NCBI GenBank assembly: GCA_021295155.1
Contig: JAJTJC010000036.1
Span: 806,001-870,000, forward strand
Reading direction: 5' to 3'
Length of the DNA: 64,000 nucleotides
Source of the DNA: Flavobacteriaceae bacterium D16
Lineage (GTDB): Bacteria > Bacteroidota > Bacteroidia > Flavobacteriales > Flavobacteriaceae
Below the pieces are notes generated by a model, which saw only the letters and a list, made by a program, of their open reading frames with translations, had not been told where the DNA came from and searched no databases. Shown here in pieces: positions 1 to 9,254 of the stretch. Both the position numbers and the translations under genes were made by a program. How positions within the stretch are numbered: position 1 is the first letter of the stretch; each line of letters starts with the position of its first letter.

Positions 1-429
1 GGTGTCTTCCTCAAAATTCTGGTCAAATTTATTGGTACGATACAGGATATTGTTAATCAGGCCGTCCTCAGAAGCGAGGTATTTTCCTAAATCCCGTTTG
101 GTGGGAGCGGTAAACTTAAAAGTCCGGGAATAAAATCCTCTGGGGTTGACCCCATAGCCACGTTGCAACTGACCCCCACTGCGATCCGTGTCGGCTTCCA
201 GCCAGGTCCCCGGATCTGATTCCAGAGCGATGGTTTCGCTACTCAATAGGGCCTGATAAAAAACATCGTCCAGGTGAAAAGCTATTTTTTTACTGACATG
301 CATTGTGCCGTACAGGTACGAGCTTTTTTCTAACCCATTCCCGGAAATTTCCCACAACAAACTATTCCGTTGCTGGGCATTCAGGAGGCTAAAAAAGCAA
401 AACAAAATACATGTGTATGTCAGGCGCAT
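1..429 (-). CDS. TraB/GumN family protein, N-terminal part (runs off left edge)
   Basis: The minus strand reads open from an ATG at 429 to the window edge, giving 143 residues without a stop. The protein starts with a signal peptide (MRLTYTCILFCFFSLLNAQ) and continues with LLWEISGNG and SSYLYGTMHV at about residues 24-44, the hallmark opening of TraB/GumN (erythromycin-esterase/TIKI-like) proteins. A stretch ending in ESDP at about residue 73 also fits. The family is predicted to hold exported metal-dependent peptidase-like enzymes, but no substrate can be given here. The C-terminal half is outside the window. It is divergent from hemH; the 270 bases between them show no convincing promoter. 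Confidence 0.8.
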   Translation of the reverse strand, partial: MRLTYTCILFCFFSLLNAQQRNSLLWEISGNGLEKSSYLYGTMHVSKKIAFHLDDVFYQALLSSETIALESDPGTWLEADTDRSGGQLQRGYGVNPRGFYSRTFKFTAPTKRDLGKYLASEDGLINNILYRTNKFDQNFEEDT

Positions 430-702
430 ATACTTCGGCGGTTTGGTTTGTTTACTACAGGTGTTGTACCAGCAATGTACTCCTTAACTGCAACCCAAAT
501 AAGCTGGGAATTCCTCCTACAGGTGGTTACTCCATAGGGATTATTTATGCAGGCATCAGAAAGTAATGGTCTATTTTTCAACGGAGATTACAGGTAAGTA
601 TTATTTTTGCCCTGTTAAAATAGACCCGGCTTTCAACCTCTTTGCTGAGCCTAAATATAAAAGCAAATACTAAAAAATTCCCGGATTTAACAAAAAAATG
701 TT

Positions 703-1737
703 ATGAAAAAAGGTGTGTTATTGGTCAATTTGGGTTCTCCTGACAGCCCTACTCCAAAGGATGTAAAACCTTATCTGGATGAATTCCTGATGGATGAAAG
801 GGTCATTGACGTACCAAAATGGTTGCGTACTCTTTTGGTGCGCGGAATCATTCTGCAAACACGTCCAAAAAAATCTGCAAAGGCCTACCAAAAGATCTGG
901 TGGGAAGAGGGATCTCCCTTGATTGTTATTTCTGAACGTTTCAGGGATAAGGTAAAAAAACAACTCTCCCTGCCCGTAGCGCTGGGGATGCGATATGGGT
1001 CTATGAGTATAGAAAAGGCCCTCGCAGAATTACAGTCGGAAGGGGTAGAAGAAGTGCTGTTAGTGCCGCTTTATCCTCATTATGCCATGTCATCGTATGA
1101 AACCGTAGTGGTTAAAACGCTGGAGGTACAACAGCAGAAATTTCCGAAAATGCATGTAACTACCATGCCTGCTTTCTATCGGAACCCGGACTATATCAAA
1201 GTACTCGCAGAAAGTATTGCAGAGGGCTTGAAGGATTTTGAATACGACCATATTCTCTTCTCTTATCACGGTATACCGGAACGTCATATTCGTAAATCTG
1301 ACCCCACTAAATTCCATTGCAAAATTGACGGTTCCTGTTGCAAAATCAATTCTGTAGCTCATTATACCTGTTACAGGCACCAGTGTTTTGATACCACGGA
1401 ACGGGTCATTGAACAGATGAACCTGGATACAACCAAGGTGAGTTCCTCATTCCAGAGCAGGCTTGCCGGAGATCCATGGTTAAAACCCTACACGGATTTT
1501 GAATTTGAAAGGCTTGCCAAGGAAGGAAAAGAAAGGCTCGCAGTGGTAACACCCGCTTTTGTGAGCGACTGCCTGGAAACATTGGAGGAAATCGCCATGG
1601 AAGGACAGGAGCAGTTTGAGGAGGCCGGCGGAAAGCATTACAAACACATACCTTGCCTTAACGATTCTGATCCCTGGGTAGAGCTCATGGTAAAGTGGAT
1701 CCAACAGTGGGAAGCTGATCAATCCCTTCCCGTTTAG
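703..1737 (+). CDS. hemH: ferrochelatase
   Basis: HemH inserts ferrous iron into a porphyrin ring at the end of haem synthesis. The 344 residues have the family length. They start with the typical KGVLLVNLGSPDSP, carry the catalytic-histidine motif FSYHGIPERH at about residues 187-196, and have the active-site stretch SDCLETLEEI near 288-297. A cysteine cluster at about 206-229 (CKIDGSCC, then CYRHQC) is common in bacterial ferrochelatases; a metal-binding role is only inferred. The stop codon directly abuts the start of the next gene, so the two are probably co-transcribed. A second haem gene, hemJ, lies 10.6 kb downstream on the same strand. Confidence 0.95.
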   Translation: MKKGVLLVNLGSPDSPTPKDVKPYLDEFLMDERVIDVPKWLRTLLVRGIILQTRPKKSAKAYQKIWWEEGSPLIVISERFRDKVKKQLSLPVALGMRYGSMSIEKALAELQSEGVEEVLLVPLYPHYAMSSYETVVVKTLEVQQQKFPKMHVTTMPAFYRNPDYIKVLAESIAEGLKDFEYDHILFSYHGIPERHIRKSDPTKFHCKIDGSCCKINSVAHYTCYRHQCFDTTERVIEQMNLDTTKVSSSFQSRLAGDPWLKPYTDFEFERLAKEGKERLAVVTPAFVSDCLETLEEIAMEGQEQFEEAGGKHYKHIPCLNDSDPWVELMVKWIQQWEADQSLPV

Positions 1738-3123
1738 ATGGGCAGGGTGTCCTCAGATCAGTTAGGGACTGAACCCATAGGACGCTTGTTAGTAAGGCAG
1801 GCCGTACCCGCTTCCATTGGGATACTGGTTATGAGCCTGAACATACTGGTTGACACCATCTTTGTTGGTAACTGGATTGGCTCAATTGCGATCGCTGCTA
1901 TAAATGTAGTTCTCCCTGTTTCATTCTTTATCGCTGCCCTGGGAATGGCAATCGGTATTGGGGGGAGCAGTGTAATTTCGAGGGCTCTGGGTGCAGACCA
2001 TAAAGAAAAAGCCAGAAAAACCTTTGGAAATCAGATCAGTCTTACATTGCTGGTCACCATATCCATGGTGGCACTGGGACTGTATTACATAGATGATCTT
2101 ATCCCGGCCTTTGGAGGGAAAGGGCTCATATTTGAACCGGCCAAGATCTATTACACTATTGTTCTATATGGTGTTCCATTTCTGGCCCTGTGTATGATGG
2201 GTAATACCGTGATCAGGGCGGAAGGGAAACCTCGCTTTGCCATGATTGCTATGATTATCCCGTCTGTGGGCAATCTGGTCCTGGATTACATTTTTATCAA
2301 CCTGCTGGACCTCGGCATGCACGGTGCTGCCTGGGCCACTACAGCAGGCTATCTCCTTTGTTTTGGATATATAGTTTACTTCTTTCTGTCTACTAATTCT
2401 GAACTTAAGATACGGGGACACCACTTTGCTTTGAGCCGTCAGATCCTGCGGGAGATAGGGGCATTGGGAATGGTAACCCTTTCAAGACAGGCCGTAACCA
2501 GTGTTACTTATTTATTGATGAATAATATTCTCTTTGAACTCGGGGGCGAAGCCATGGTGGCTGTTTATGCGATAATTGGAAGAATGTTGATGTTTGCCTT
2601 ATTCCCGGTCTATGGTGTTACCCAGGGATTTTTGCCCATAGCAGGGTACAACTATGGCGCGCATCACTATCAAAGAGTTAAGGAATCTATCTACACGGCT
2701 ATTAAATACGCTTCTATCATGGCCACCCTGGTATTTATTGGACTGATGGTTTTCCCTGAGGCCATAACCGCTCTATTTTTAAGTAACCGGGCAGATATTC
2801 CTGCAGAGGAGCTGCTTACCAATAGCTTTGTCCTTGAGAATACGCCAGGGGCCATGCGCTGGGTTTTTGCGGCAACTCCAATTATTGCTCTACAACTCAT
2901 TGGTGCTGCTTATTTTCAGGCGGTTGGTAAAGCCGTTCCAGCGCTATTACTGACCCTTACACGCCAGGGGTTCTTTTTTATACCCCTTATTCTGATCTTA
3001 CCCCGGTATATGGGTGAATTTGGTGTGTGGTTGTCCTTTCCTGTGGCTGATTTTCTCGCTACGGTAGTAACGGGATACTTTTTACGCAAAGAAGTACGCC
3101 ATTCATTAAATGCCGTTTCTTAG
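1738..3123 (+). CDS. MATE family efflux transporter
   Basis: This 461-residue integral membrane protein has the length and hydrophobic profile of a twelve-helix MATE (multidrug and toxic compound extrusion) antiporter. Typical stretches are QAVPASIGILVMSLNILVDT at residues 22-41, GIGGSSVISRALG near 79-91, and a repeat of the same fold in the second half. MATE proteins export organic cations in exchange for Na+ or H+. The ATG follows the hemH stop with no gap, which suggests translational coupling. Export of a porphyrin is conceivable from context but nothing in the sequence shows it. Confidence 0.92.
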   Translation: MGRVSSDQLGTEPIGRLLVRQAVPASIGILVMSLNILVDTIFVGNWIGSIAIAAINVVLPVSFFIAALGMAIGIGGSSVISRALGADHKEKARKTFGNQISLTLLVTISMVALGLYYIDDLIPAFGGKGLIFEPAKIYYTIVLYGVPFLALCMMGNTVIRAEGKPRFAMIAMIIPSVGNLVLDYIFINLLDLGMHGAAWATTAGYLLCFGYIVYFFLSTNSELKIRGHHFALSRQILREIGALGMVTLSRQAVTSVTYLLMNNILFELGGEAMVAVYAIIGRMLMFALFPVYGVTQGFLPIAGYNYGAHHYQRVKESIYTAIKYASIMATLVFIGLMVFPEAITALFLSNRADIPAEELLTNSFVLENTPGAMRWVFAATPIIALQLIGAAYFQAVGKAVPALLLTLTRQGFFFIPLILILPRYMGEFGVWLSFPVADFLATVVTGYFLRKEVRHSLNAVS

Positions 3124-3295
3124 GCGATAGTCCGCCTGTTAATTTCCCTTTTTTACCAACACGCATGCATATTGCAGATGGCCACGCTATTTTGCTCCCT
3201 CGTTACCGCCATGGGGTAAGGTTGAGGATTAAATGAGTGTGAACATAAATGGTTGTAGAATGATGAAATTGAGGATAACAGGTCGTAAATGGTAT

Positions 3296-3955
3296 ATGTT
3301 GAAAAGGAAACTGATGCATATTGCTTTGGTAGGACTGGCAATAGTTGGTCAGGCATGTGTGGAGGAGAGTGAGAGCAGGGAATATCGGAATGTAAACAGG
3401 GAAGTAGCGCGAAGCGATTTTGAAAACGCCCTGAAGGAATCAGCACGTAGTTTAGAGGAACTGGTGACATCCAGACCACAGCTATTCTATCCTGAGAAAG
3501 AGGTGACGATTGTGGGAAAATATAGGGATCAGCAATTAAAAAAAGTTCTGGACCCTGTGATTACAAGCAGTACTAAATTGTTGGAAACCTATGGCATTTC
3601 GGAATCTTTTCTCGAGCAGGAGATGGGAAATCCAAATGATCCCAGGCTGGCCCTCATAGGTGTGTGGATTGCGGAGCTGGAAAGACACGGTTTAGATACA
3701 CGGCACGTGAATCATGCTCAATTGGCCAATCTAAGTTTCTTTTTTGAAGAAAACACATGGATTGAAGATGATCCAGATTGGATGGAGTGTATGATGATAG
3801 CTGTAGGGGTAGATGCCATAATCGAGTTTGCCAAGGGCAATGTAACCGAAGCAATTGCTAAGAAAGCCATCAGAAAGATAGCATCGCGAACTTTAGGATG
3901 GGTTGGCGTGGCCCTGGCTTTGTATGAGTATGGTAACTGTATGGAATGGTATTAA
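3296..3955 (+). CDS. unrecognised lipoprotein with cysteine-bracketed C-terminus
   Basis: I do not recognise this family. The chosen ATG gives 219 residues with a lipoprotein signal: KRK, a hydrophobic stretch, then the lipobox VGQAC with the cysteine at residue 21. Earlier in-frame ATGs at 3233, 3260 and 3263 exist but place charged residues before the signal. The mature part is mostly helical and polar. The last 55 residues differ: CMMIAVGVDAIIEF, a basic helix, then GWVGVALALYEYGNC, so a hydrophobic Gly/Ala-rich segment lies between two cysteines. The next gene, a small two-helix membrane protein, starts 8 bases after the stop. See the separate finding. Confidence 0.7.
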   Translation: MLKRKLMHIALVGLAIVGQACVEESESREYRNVNREVARSDFENALKESARSLEELVTSRPQLFYPEKEVTIVGKYRDQQLKKVLDPVITSSTKLLETYGISESFLEQEMGNPNDPRLALIGVWIAELERHGLDTRHVNHAQLANLSFFFEENTWIEDDPDWMECMMIAVGVDAIIEFAKGNVTEAIAKKAIRKIASRTLGWVGVALALYEYGNCMEWY

Positions 3956-3962
3956 TTGAAAC

Positions 3963-4175
3963 ATGATGAAAAAATTCAAATACGGACTCACTTTACCCAG
4001 ATTACTGTTTTTTGTAGTCTTAATAACTACCGGAGCCTGGCATTTTGGGACTTACGGTTGGGAGGAAAGCAGGCCCGAAGAAATATGGTTAGGTTTAGTG
4101 TTGTTAGTTGCGTTACTGGGATCGTTAATCCTTAGGTTTTACCTGGAAAGGAAAAAAAGGAGTAAGACCCGGTGA
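3963..4175 (+). CDS. small two-helix membrane protein
   Basis: This 70-residue protein has two predicted membrane segments, about residues 10-30 (LPRLLFFVVLITTGAWHFG) and 42-59 (GLVLLVALLGSLILRFYL), and a strongly basic C-terminal tail (ERKKRSKTR). It begins ATG ATG, 8 bases after the lipoprotein stop, and is followed at once by a terminator, so the two genes form one short operon. No family is recognised. Its role could be linked to the lipoprotein, for example as an anchoring or protective partner, but that is inference from position only. Confidence 0.6.
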   Translation: MMKKFKYGLTLPRLLFFVVLITTGAWHFGTYGWEESRPEEIWLGLVLLVALLGSLILRFYLERKKRSKTR

Positions 4176-4192
4176 TTTGGGTTAGTGAGGGA

Positions 4193-4223
4193 GAAAGCCT
4201 TTGGTTTATAACTAAAGGCTTTC
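4193..4223. terminator. hairpin terminator between convergent genes
   Basis: The arms GAAAGCCTTT (4193-4202) and AAAGGCTTTC (4214-4223) are perfectly complementary across an 11-base loop. They lie between the small membrane protein gene and the convergent peptidase gene. T-rich sequence on the right and A-rich bases on the left make it usable in both directions. Confidence 0.8.
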
Positions 4224-4234
4224 TTATTTAAGAA

Positions 4235-5371
4235 TTATTGTTTCTGAAGTAAAGGCAACACTTTTTGTATGGGCAGTGCTTCTATTTTATGATTATTTCT
4301 GCCCGTCATGGTCCTCGCGGCAAAAAGAGAATTAATAATGGCTTCTTCCGTAGCCTCAATAACGGCAAGGAATAATGGACTCATGGCTTCATTTTTAACC
4401 ACTTCCTTGTTCTCAATCAAACCCCCTTTTTCCGAAAGTGAACGATTAGCCCTATGGGTGGAAAAGGCTATTACATAATCGCCACTGCCATTTGAAACAA
4501 TACCACCGGTTCTACCTAAACCCAACATCGCCCGTTTTGCCAACCTTTTCAGATTCCTTGAAGTTAAGGGCGCATTGGTCGCGACTACAATCATGCAAGA
4601 GCCGTCAGCATCATATAAAAAGCCTTTGCTATAATTACCCAATTCTTTGCCCAGAGGTACACCATTGATTTGAAGCACTCCTCCAAAATTGGATTGTACA
4701 AGTACACCTACCGTATAACCCCCTACTTTTTTGGGAAGTACTCTGGAAGACGTTCCAATACCTCCTTTGAATCCGAAACATACGGTACCTGTTCCCGCGC
4801 CAACATTGCCCTCTTTTACCGGCCCATTTCGTGCAGATTGAATAGCCTGGAGAACATGGGATTCTTTCAGGTGTCTGCCCCGGATATCATTGAGATAACC
4901 ATCATTTGTCTCACCTACCAGGGCGTTTACTGATCTGACATTTTCATTGCCAGGTAAATCCAGGGTATAAGAAATAACGGCATTCATCGCAGTGGGAACG
5001 CTTAGCGTATTGGTAAGTATAATAGGGGTTTCCAAAACACCCAACTCCTCCACCTGGGTTGAACCCGCAAGTTTTCCAAATCCATTCCCCACATAGATTC
5101 CAGCCGGGACTTTCTCCTGAAAAAGATTACCAGAATGGGGTAAAATAGCAGTAGCACCTGTACGGATCTGCTCCCCTTCAATAAGGGTGATATTCCCTAC
5201 GCTTACCTCTGGAACATCAGTTATACTGTTTAAAGGTCCGGTCTTTAATATTTCTATTTTAATATTGTAATCCCTCGCCCTTGCGTTTTGCGCATGGATG
5301 GGGATGTAAGAACCTGACAACATCAAAATGATGATCCAGGATAAACCCAGACTACTATTATTTATCTTCAC
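4235..5371 (-). CDS. P1 family peptidase (DmpA/BapA-type aminopeptidase)
   Basis: P1 peptidases are N-terminal-nucleophile aminopeptidases that cleave themselves into two chains; some members split beta-amino-acid peptides. This 378-residue protein has the family opening GPLNSITDVPEVSVGN after an export signal (hydrophobic WIIILMLSG, then HAQ), a central GAGTGTVCFGFKGGIG, and the region NAPLTSRNLKRLAKRA followed by LGRTGGIVSNGSGDYVIAFS. The Ser of NGSGD is the likely nucleophile. The longest frame starts at a TTG at 5380 with AAGG too close to it; the GTG at 5371, giving MKINN before the signal, fits better. Export points to periplasmic peptide or lactam breakdown. Confidence 0.85.
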   Translation of the reverse strand: MKINNSSLGLSWIIILMLSGSYIPIHAQNARARDYNIKIEILKTGPLNSITDVPEVSVGNITLIEGEQIRTGATAILPHSGNLFQEKVPAGIYVGNGFGKLAGSTQVEELGVLETPIILTNTLSVPTAMNAVISYTLDLPGNENVRSVNALVGETNDGYLNDIRGRHLKESHVLQAIQSARNGPVKEGNVGAGTGTVCFGFKGGIGTSSRVLPKKVGGYTVGVLVQSNFGGVLQINGVPLGKELGNYSKGFLYDADGSCMIVVATNAPLTSRNLKRLAKRAMLGLGRTGGIVSNGSGDYVIAFSTHRANRSLSEKGGLIENKEVVKNEAMSPLFLAVIEATEEAIINSLFAARTMTGRNNHKIEALPIQKVLPLLQKQ

Positions 5372-5423
5372 GCAAATCAATTCCTTAATATTTCAGGCCA
5401 GATAATTCTCCCTGTATAGTGTA

Positions 5424-5894
5424 TTATTTTATTGAGGTCAATTCAGGATCTGCAGCTACATGATCTACCACACATTTCCATTTGCCGTCATCTTGTTTTT
5501 TCCAGATAGTAACTGTTCGGAAATACTGGGTCATAGGATTACCCAATGAATCATTCACGGTAAATGATGATTTTTCAAGGAGGTAGCCCATATCGCCATT
5601 TTCCGAAATGTGAGCCTCATAGGGTTCCCACATAACTTTAAAGCCTGGGATATCCTTTGTACTCTCAAGCATAGCCATTATAGCCTCATGTCCCCTGAGC
5701 ATCGGCTGGCCCGATTGACACAGTTGGGCGTCTTCTGTCCAGTAGCTGAGGTACTCTTCGTTGCTTTGAGACTGTGCCCAATCCCTACTAGTAGCCATTA
5801 AAGCCTCTGCTTCAGCAGCTAAATCAATTTGCTTTTTTTCCTCGCAGCTCCAAATTAGTAAGACTGCCAACAGAAAATAAAATGTGGTTTTCAT
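5424..5894 (-). CDS. NTF2/SnoaL-like (DUF4440-type) lipoprotein
   Basis: The 156 residues begin with a lipoprotein signal ending in LLIWSC (cysteine 17). The rest reads as an NTF2-like alpha+beta cone: a helix with SRDWAQSQSNEEYLSYWTEDAQL, then RGHEAIMAML, then strands ending in YFRTVTIWKKQDDGKWKCVVDH. This pattern is typical of SnoaL/DUF4440 proteins found throughout Bacteroidetes, which bind small ligands or act as minor enzymes; the ligand cannot be told. It lies 52 bases upstream of the peptidase gene on the same strand and is divergent from the BNR protein gene. Confidence 0.8.
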   Translation of the reverse strand: MKTTFYFLLAVLLIWSCEEKKQIDLAAEAEALMATSRDWAQSQSNEEYLSYWTEDAQLCQSGQPMLRGHEAIMAMLESTKDIPGFKVMWEPYEAHISENGDMGYLLEKSSFTVNDSLGNPMTQYFRTVTIWKKQDDGKWKCVVDHVAADPELTSIK

Positions 5895-6097
5895 AATTAA
5901 AAAGGGTTAAGTGTTTCATATTTCTAGCTTCAATATAGCACATTTGGCCCTAATACACTGTGGCATTTCTATGGTCGTATTGAAAAATCCTGGACTTTTT
6001 AAACAAGTTAATCTTGATGTTTTCCGTAAATATCCATCGTTTAATATCTGACTCTTTTTCCCTACATTTAAGCCTGACTAACTCAAAAGAGCACCAT

Positions 6098-9000
6098 ATG
6101 AAACGCTTACCATTCCTGCTGGGGATTTGCTTCCTAATCTTCACCTTATATCCTGAAAACATAAATGCACAAAGGCGCAAAAAGTCTGCTTCTGCCACAG
6201 TGAAATATCCTGAAGCTTTGTACTCCAGTATGGAATATCGGCTTGTGGGGCCTTTTCGCGGAGGGCGTTCTGCTGCGGTTACGGGTGTCCCAGGTGAACC
6301 CAATTTGTTCTATTTCGGAGCTACCGGAGGTGGCGTTTGGAAGACAACAAACGGAGGCCGTTCCTGGGAGAATATTTCCGATGGTTATTTTGGTGGAAGT
6401 ATAGGTGCTGTTGAGGTGGCACAGAGTGACCCCAATGTAATTTATGTAGGAGGAGGGGAGAAGACCTTAAGGGGTAATGTTTCCTCTGGCTATGGAATAT
6501 GGAAAACGGTTGATGCCGGGAAAACATGGACTTCCCTTGGTCTGGAAAAAAGCAGACATGTTCCCAGAATACGAATTCATCCGAAAAACTCCGATATCGT
6601 TTATGCTGCGGTATTGGGCAATATCTACAAAGCTTCCCAGGAACGCGGTGTTTATAAAAGTACCGATGGAGGAAAATCATGGAGAAAAACCTTGTTCGTA
6701 AACGATCAGGCCGGAGCGGTAGACCTAGTCATGGACCCTAACAACCCCAGGATCTTATATGCCTCCACATGGAGAGCAGAGCGAACGCCTTATAGTTTAA
6801 GCAGTGGGGGAGAAGGATCTGCTTTGTGGAAGAGTACGGACAGTGGCGAATCCTGGACAGAAATATCCAAGAATGAAGGATTTCCGGATGGTACCCTGGG
6901 TATTATCGGGGTTTCTGTATCGCACAAAAATTCAGATCGTGTTTGGGCTATTGTTGAAAACAAGGATAAAGGCGGCCTTTATCGTTCAGATGATGGCGGT
7001 AAAAAATGGACCCTGGTAAATAGTGAACGAAAATTACGGCAAAGGGCCTGGTACTATACCCGCGTATATGCCGATACAGAAAATGAAGATGTGGTCTATG
7101 TGCTCAACGTTCGTTATCACAAATCAACGGATGGGGGAAAGACCTTTAAAACCTTTAATGCTCCTCATGGTGATCATCACGATCTCTGGATTGCCCCTGA
7201 AAACCCCAACCGCATGATCATTGGTGATGATGGAGGCGCACAGGTAAGTTATGACGGAGGAACCACCTGGAGTACGTATTACAACCAGCCCACAGCTCAA
7301 TTTTACAGAGTTACTACAGATAATGATTTCCCCTACCGCATTTATGTGGCGCAACAGGATAATTCCACAGTTAGGATACGGCACCGGAGTGACGGGTCCA
7401 GCATTAGTGAAGATGACTGGGAGCCTACTGCGGGCGGGGAGTCGGCTCATATTGCCGTAGATCCAACTGACGATGACATCGTCTATGGCGGAAGTTATGG
7501 AGGGTTTTTGACCAGGGTTAATCACGAAGCGGGTACGGTCAGGGCTGTTAACGTATGGCCGGATAACCCCATGGGGTACGGCGCAGAAGGCATGAAATAC
7601 CGGTTCCAGTGGAATTTCCCGATCATGTTCAGCAAGCACGATCCAAAGAAACTTTACACTTTTTCCAATCATGTACATCTGAGCACCAATGAAGGAGAAA
7701 GTTGGAAATTGCTGAGTGGCGACCTGACCCGAAATGACCCGGATAAGCTGGTTTCCAGCGGGGGGCCTATCACCCAGGACAATACAGGAGTGGAATATTA
7801 CTGTACTATTTTTGCCGCTAACGAAAGTCCTTTAAAAGAAGGACTTATATGGGTTGGTAGTGACGATGGCCTGGTACATGTAACGCAGGACGGCGGCGAA
7901 TCCTGGCAGAATGTAACGCCAATCAATATGCCGGAGTGGAGCATGATTAATAGCATTGAACCCTCAGCTTTTGATGAAGGCACCTGTTATGTTGCAGCCA
8001 CAAGATATAAACTGGGGGATTTTACACCCTATTTGTACAAAACTACAGACTATGGTAAGACCTGGAGTCTAATCACCAGGGGTATAAAAAATGAACATTT
8101 TACACGGGTATTACGGGAAGACCCAAAAAGGAAAGGTTTGCTCTATGCAGGTACGGAAACGGGCATGTATATATCTTTTGACGACGGACAGAACTGGCAA
8201 GCATTCCAACTGAACCTCCCCATCGTACCCATTACAGACCTTGCTATCAAGGATAACAATCTAGTTGTTGCAACACAAGGGCGCAGTGTTTGGATACTTG
8301 ATGACCTTACCGTTTTACACCAGCTTGAAGACAGCAAGAAATCAGCTTCAAACATCCTTTATGCACCTAAGGATTCGTATCGGACTAAAGGACGTGCAGC
8401 TTCCCGGCCATCCAGGACAGCGGGTCAAAACCATCCAAATGGTGTTGTTACTCACTTTTACCTTAAGGATTACGACAAGAAAGATACCGTAATGCTAACC
8501 TACACCAACGTAAAAGGAGATACCTTGGCAAGCTACAGTACGCACCCCAAGGAAAAAAAGAACACACTAAAAGCCGAAAAAGGCGGAAATACTCATGTGT
8601 GGGATACACGCGGAAAAGGGGCCGAATTACTTAAAGGAATGGTCCTCTGGTGGGCAAATCTAAACGGAGCAAAAGCGGTGCCCGGAAATTATAAGGTTCA
8701 CCTTAATGCTAATGGAGTAAATCAATCCCAGGATTTTAAAATCCTGGCGGACCCACGGGCTGAGGTAACTGTGGCCGATATGCAAAAGCAATATGACTTT
8801 ATCACTGATGTAAATACAACTGTGAACAGGGCACATCAGTCTATTAAAAAAATCAGAAAGATTGGCACGCAACTAGAGACCTTTATGAATCAGTATAAAG
8901 ATGACGAGCGCACCAAAGATTTGAGGGATAAGGCCAAGAAGATGAAAGAGTCATTTGAAGGAATAGAGAAAGCGCTTTACCAAACTAAGAACAGGAGTTC

Positions 9001-9235
9001 GCAGGATCCTTTGAATTTCCCTATCCGTCTTACTAATAAACTGGCTCATTTGAACAGCCTGGTCTCTTTGGATGATTTTCCTCCAACAGCTCAGGATATT
9101 CAGGTGAAAAATGAGTTATCACAAGAAATAAATAAACAACTGGAAGCTTTTGACAAGCTTGTAGACAGCGAAATCGAGGAATTTAATTCCGCATTTAATC
9201 AGCTGAATCTGAATTATCTGTTTATAGAAGAATAA
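6098..9235 (+). CDS. giant secreted BNR/VPS10-type beta-propeller protein (copy 1)
   Basis: The ATG at 6098 gives 1045 residues opening with a clean signal peptide ([15 protein letters not shown], then NINAQ); the longer frame from 6014 adds an unlikely leader. The N-terminal 750 residues hold at least ten Asp-box (BNR) motifs of the type S-x-D-x-G-x-x-W, for example [39 protein letters not shown] and TTDYGKTW. These form the sortilin/GH74-like propellers annotated as VPS10 or WD40/YVTN/BNR-like proteins. The C-terminal 250 residues include a beta region and a lysine-rich helical region. Such proteins may be glycosidases or protein-binding factors at the cell surface; no catalytic residue can be assigned. 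A paralog follows after 19 bases. Confidence 0.88.
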   Translation: MKRLPFLLGICFLIFTLYPENINAQRRKKSASATVKYPEALYSSMEYRLVGPFRGGRSAAVTGVPGEPNLFYFGATGGGVWKTTNGGRSWENISDGYFGGSIGAVEVAQSDPNVIYVGGGEKTLRGNVSSGYGIWKTVDAGKTWTSLGLEKSRHVPRIRIHPKNSDIVYAAVLGNIYKASQERGVYKSTDGGKSWRKTLFVNDQAGAVDLVMDPNNPRILYASTWRAERTPYSLSSGGEGSALWKSTDSGESWTEISKNEGFPDGTLGIIGVSVSHKNSDRVWAIVENKDKGGLYRSDDGGKKWTLVNSERKLRQRAWYYTRVYADTENEDVVYVLNVRYHKSTDGGKTFKTFNAPHGDHHDLWIAPENPNRMIIGDDGGAQVSYDGGTTWSTYYNQPTAQFYRVTTDNDFPYRIYVAQQDNSTVRIRHRSDGSSISEDDWEPTAGGESAHIAVDPTDDDIVYGGSYGGFLTRVNHEAGTVRAVNVWPDNPMGYGAEGMKYRFQWNFPIMFSKHDPKKLYTFSNHVHLSTNEGESWKLLSGDLTRNDPDKLVSSGGPITQDNTGVEYYCTIFAANESPLKEGLIWVGSDDGLVHVTQDGGESWQNVTPINMPEWSMINSIEPSAFDEGTCYVAATRYKLGDFTPYLYKTTDYGKTWSLITRGIKNEHFTRVLREDPKRKGLLYAGTETGMYISFDDGQNWQAFQLNLPIVPITDLAIKDNNLVVATQGRSVWILDDLTVLHQLEDSKKSASNILYAPKDSYRTKGRAASRPSRTAGQNHPNGVVTHFYLKDYDKKDTVMLTYTNVKGDTLASYSTHPKEKKNTLKAEKGGNTHVWDTRGKGAELLKGMVLWWANLNGAKAVPGNYKVHLNANGVNQSQDFKILADPRAEVTVADMQKQYDFITDVNTTVNRAHQSIKKIRKIGTQLETFMNQYKDDERTKDLRDKAKKMKESFEGIEKALYQTKNRSSQDPLNFPIRLTNKLAHLNSLVSLDDFPPTAQDIQVKNELSQEINKQLEAFDKLVDSEIEEFNSAFNQLNLNYLFIEE

Positions 9236-9254
9236 CAACCTTAACCCGAAGAGC

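Noticed and set aside
7124-7678. Long antisense frame (184 residues) inside BNR copy 1, and similar ones in copy 2
   Set aside because: Shadow frames caused by the repeated Gly/Asp/Trp codons of the Asp-box repeats; no start signal or known domain.
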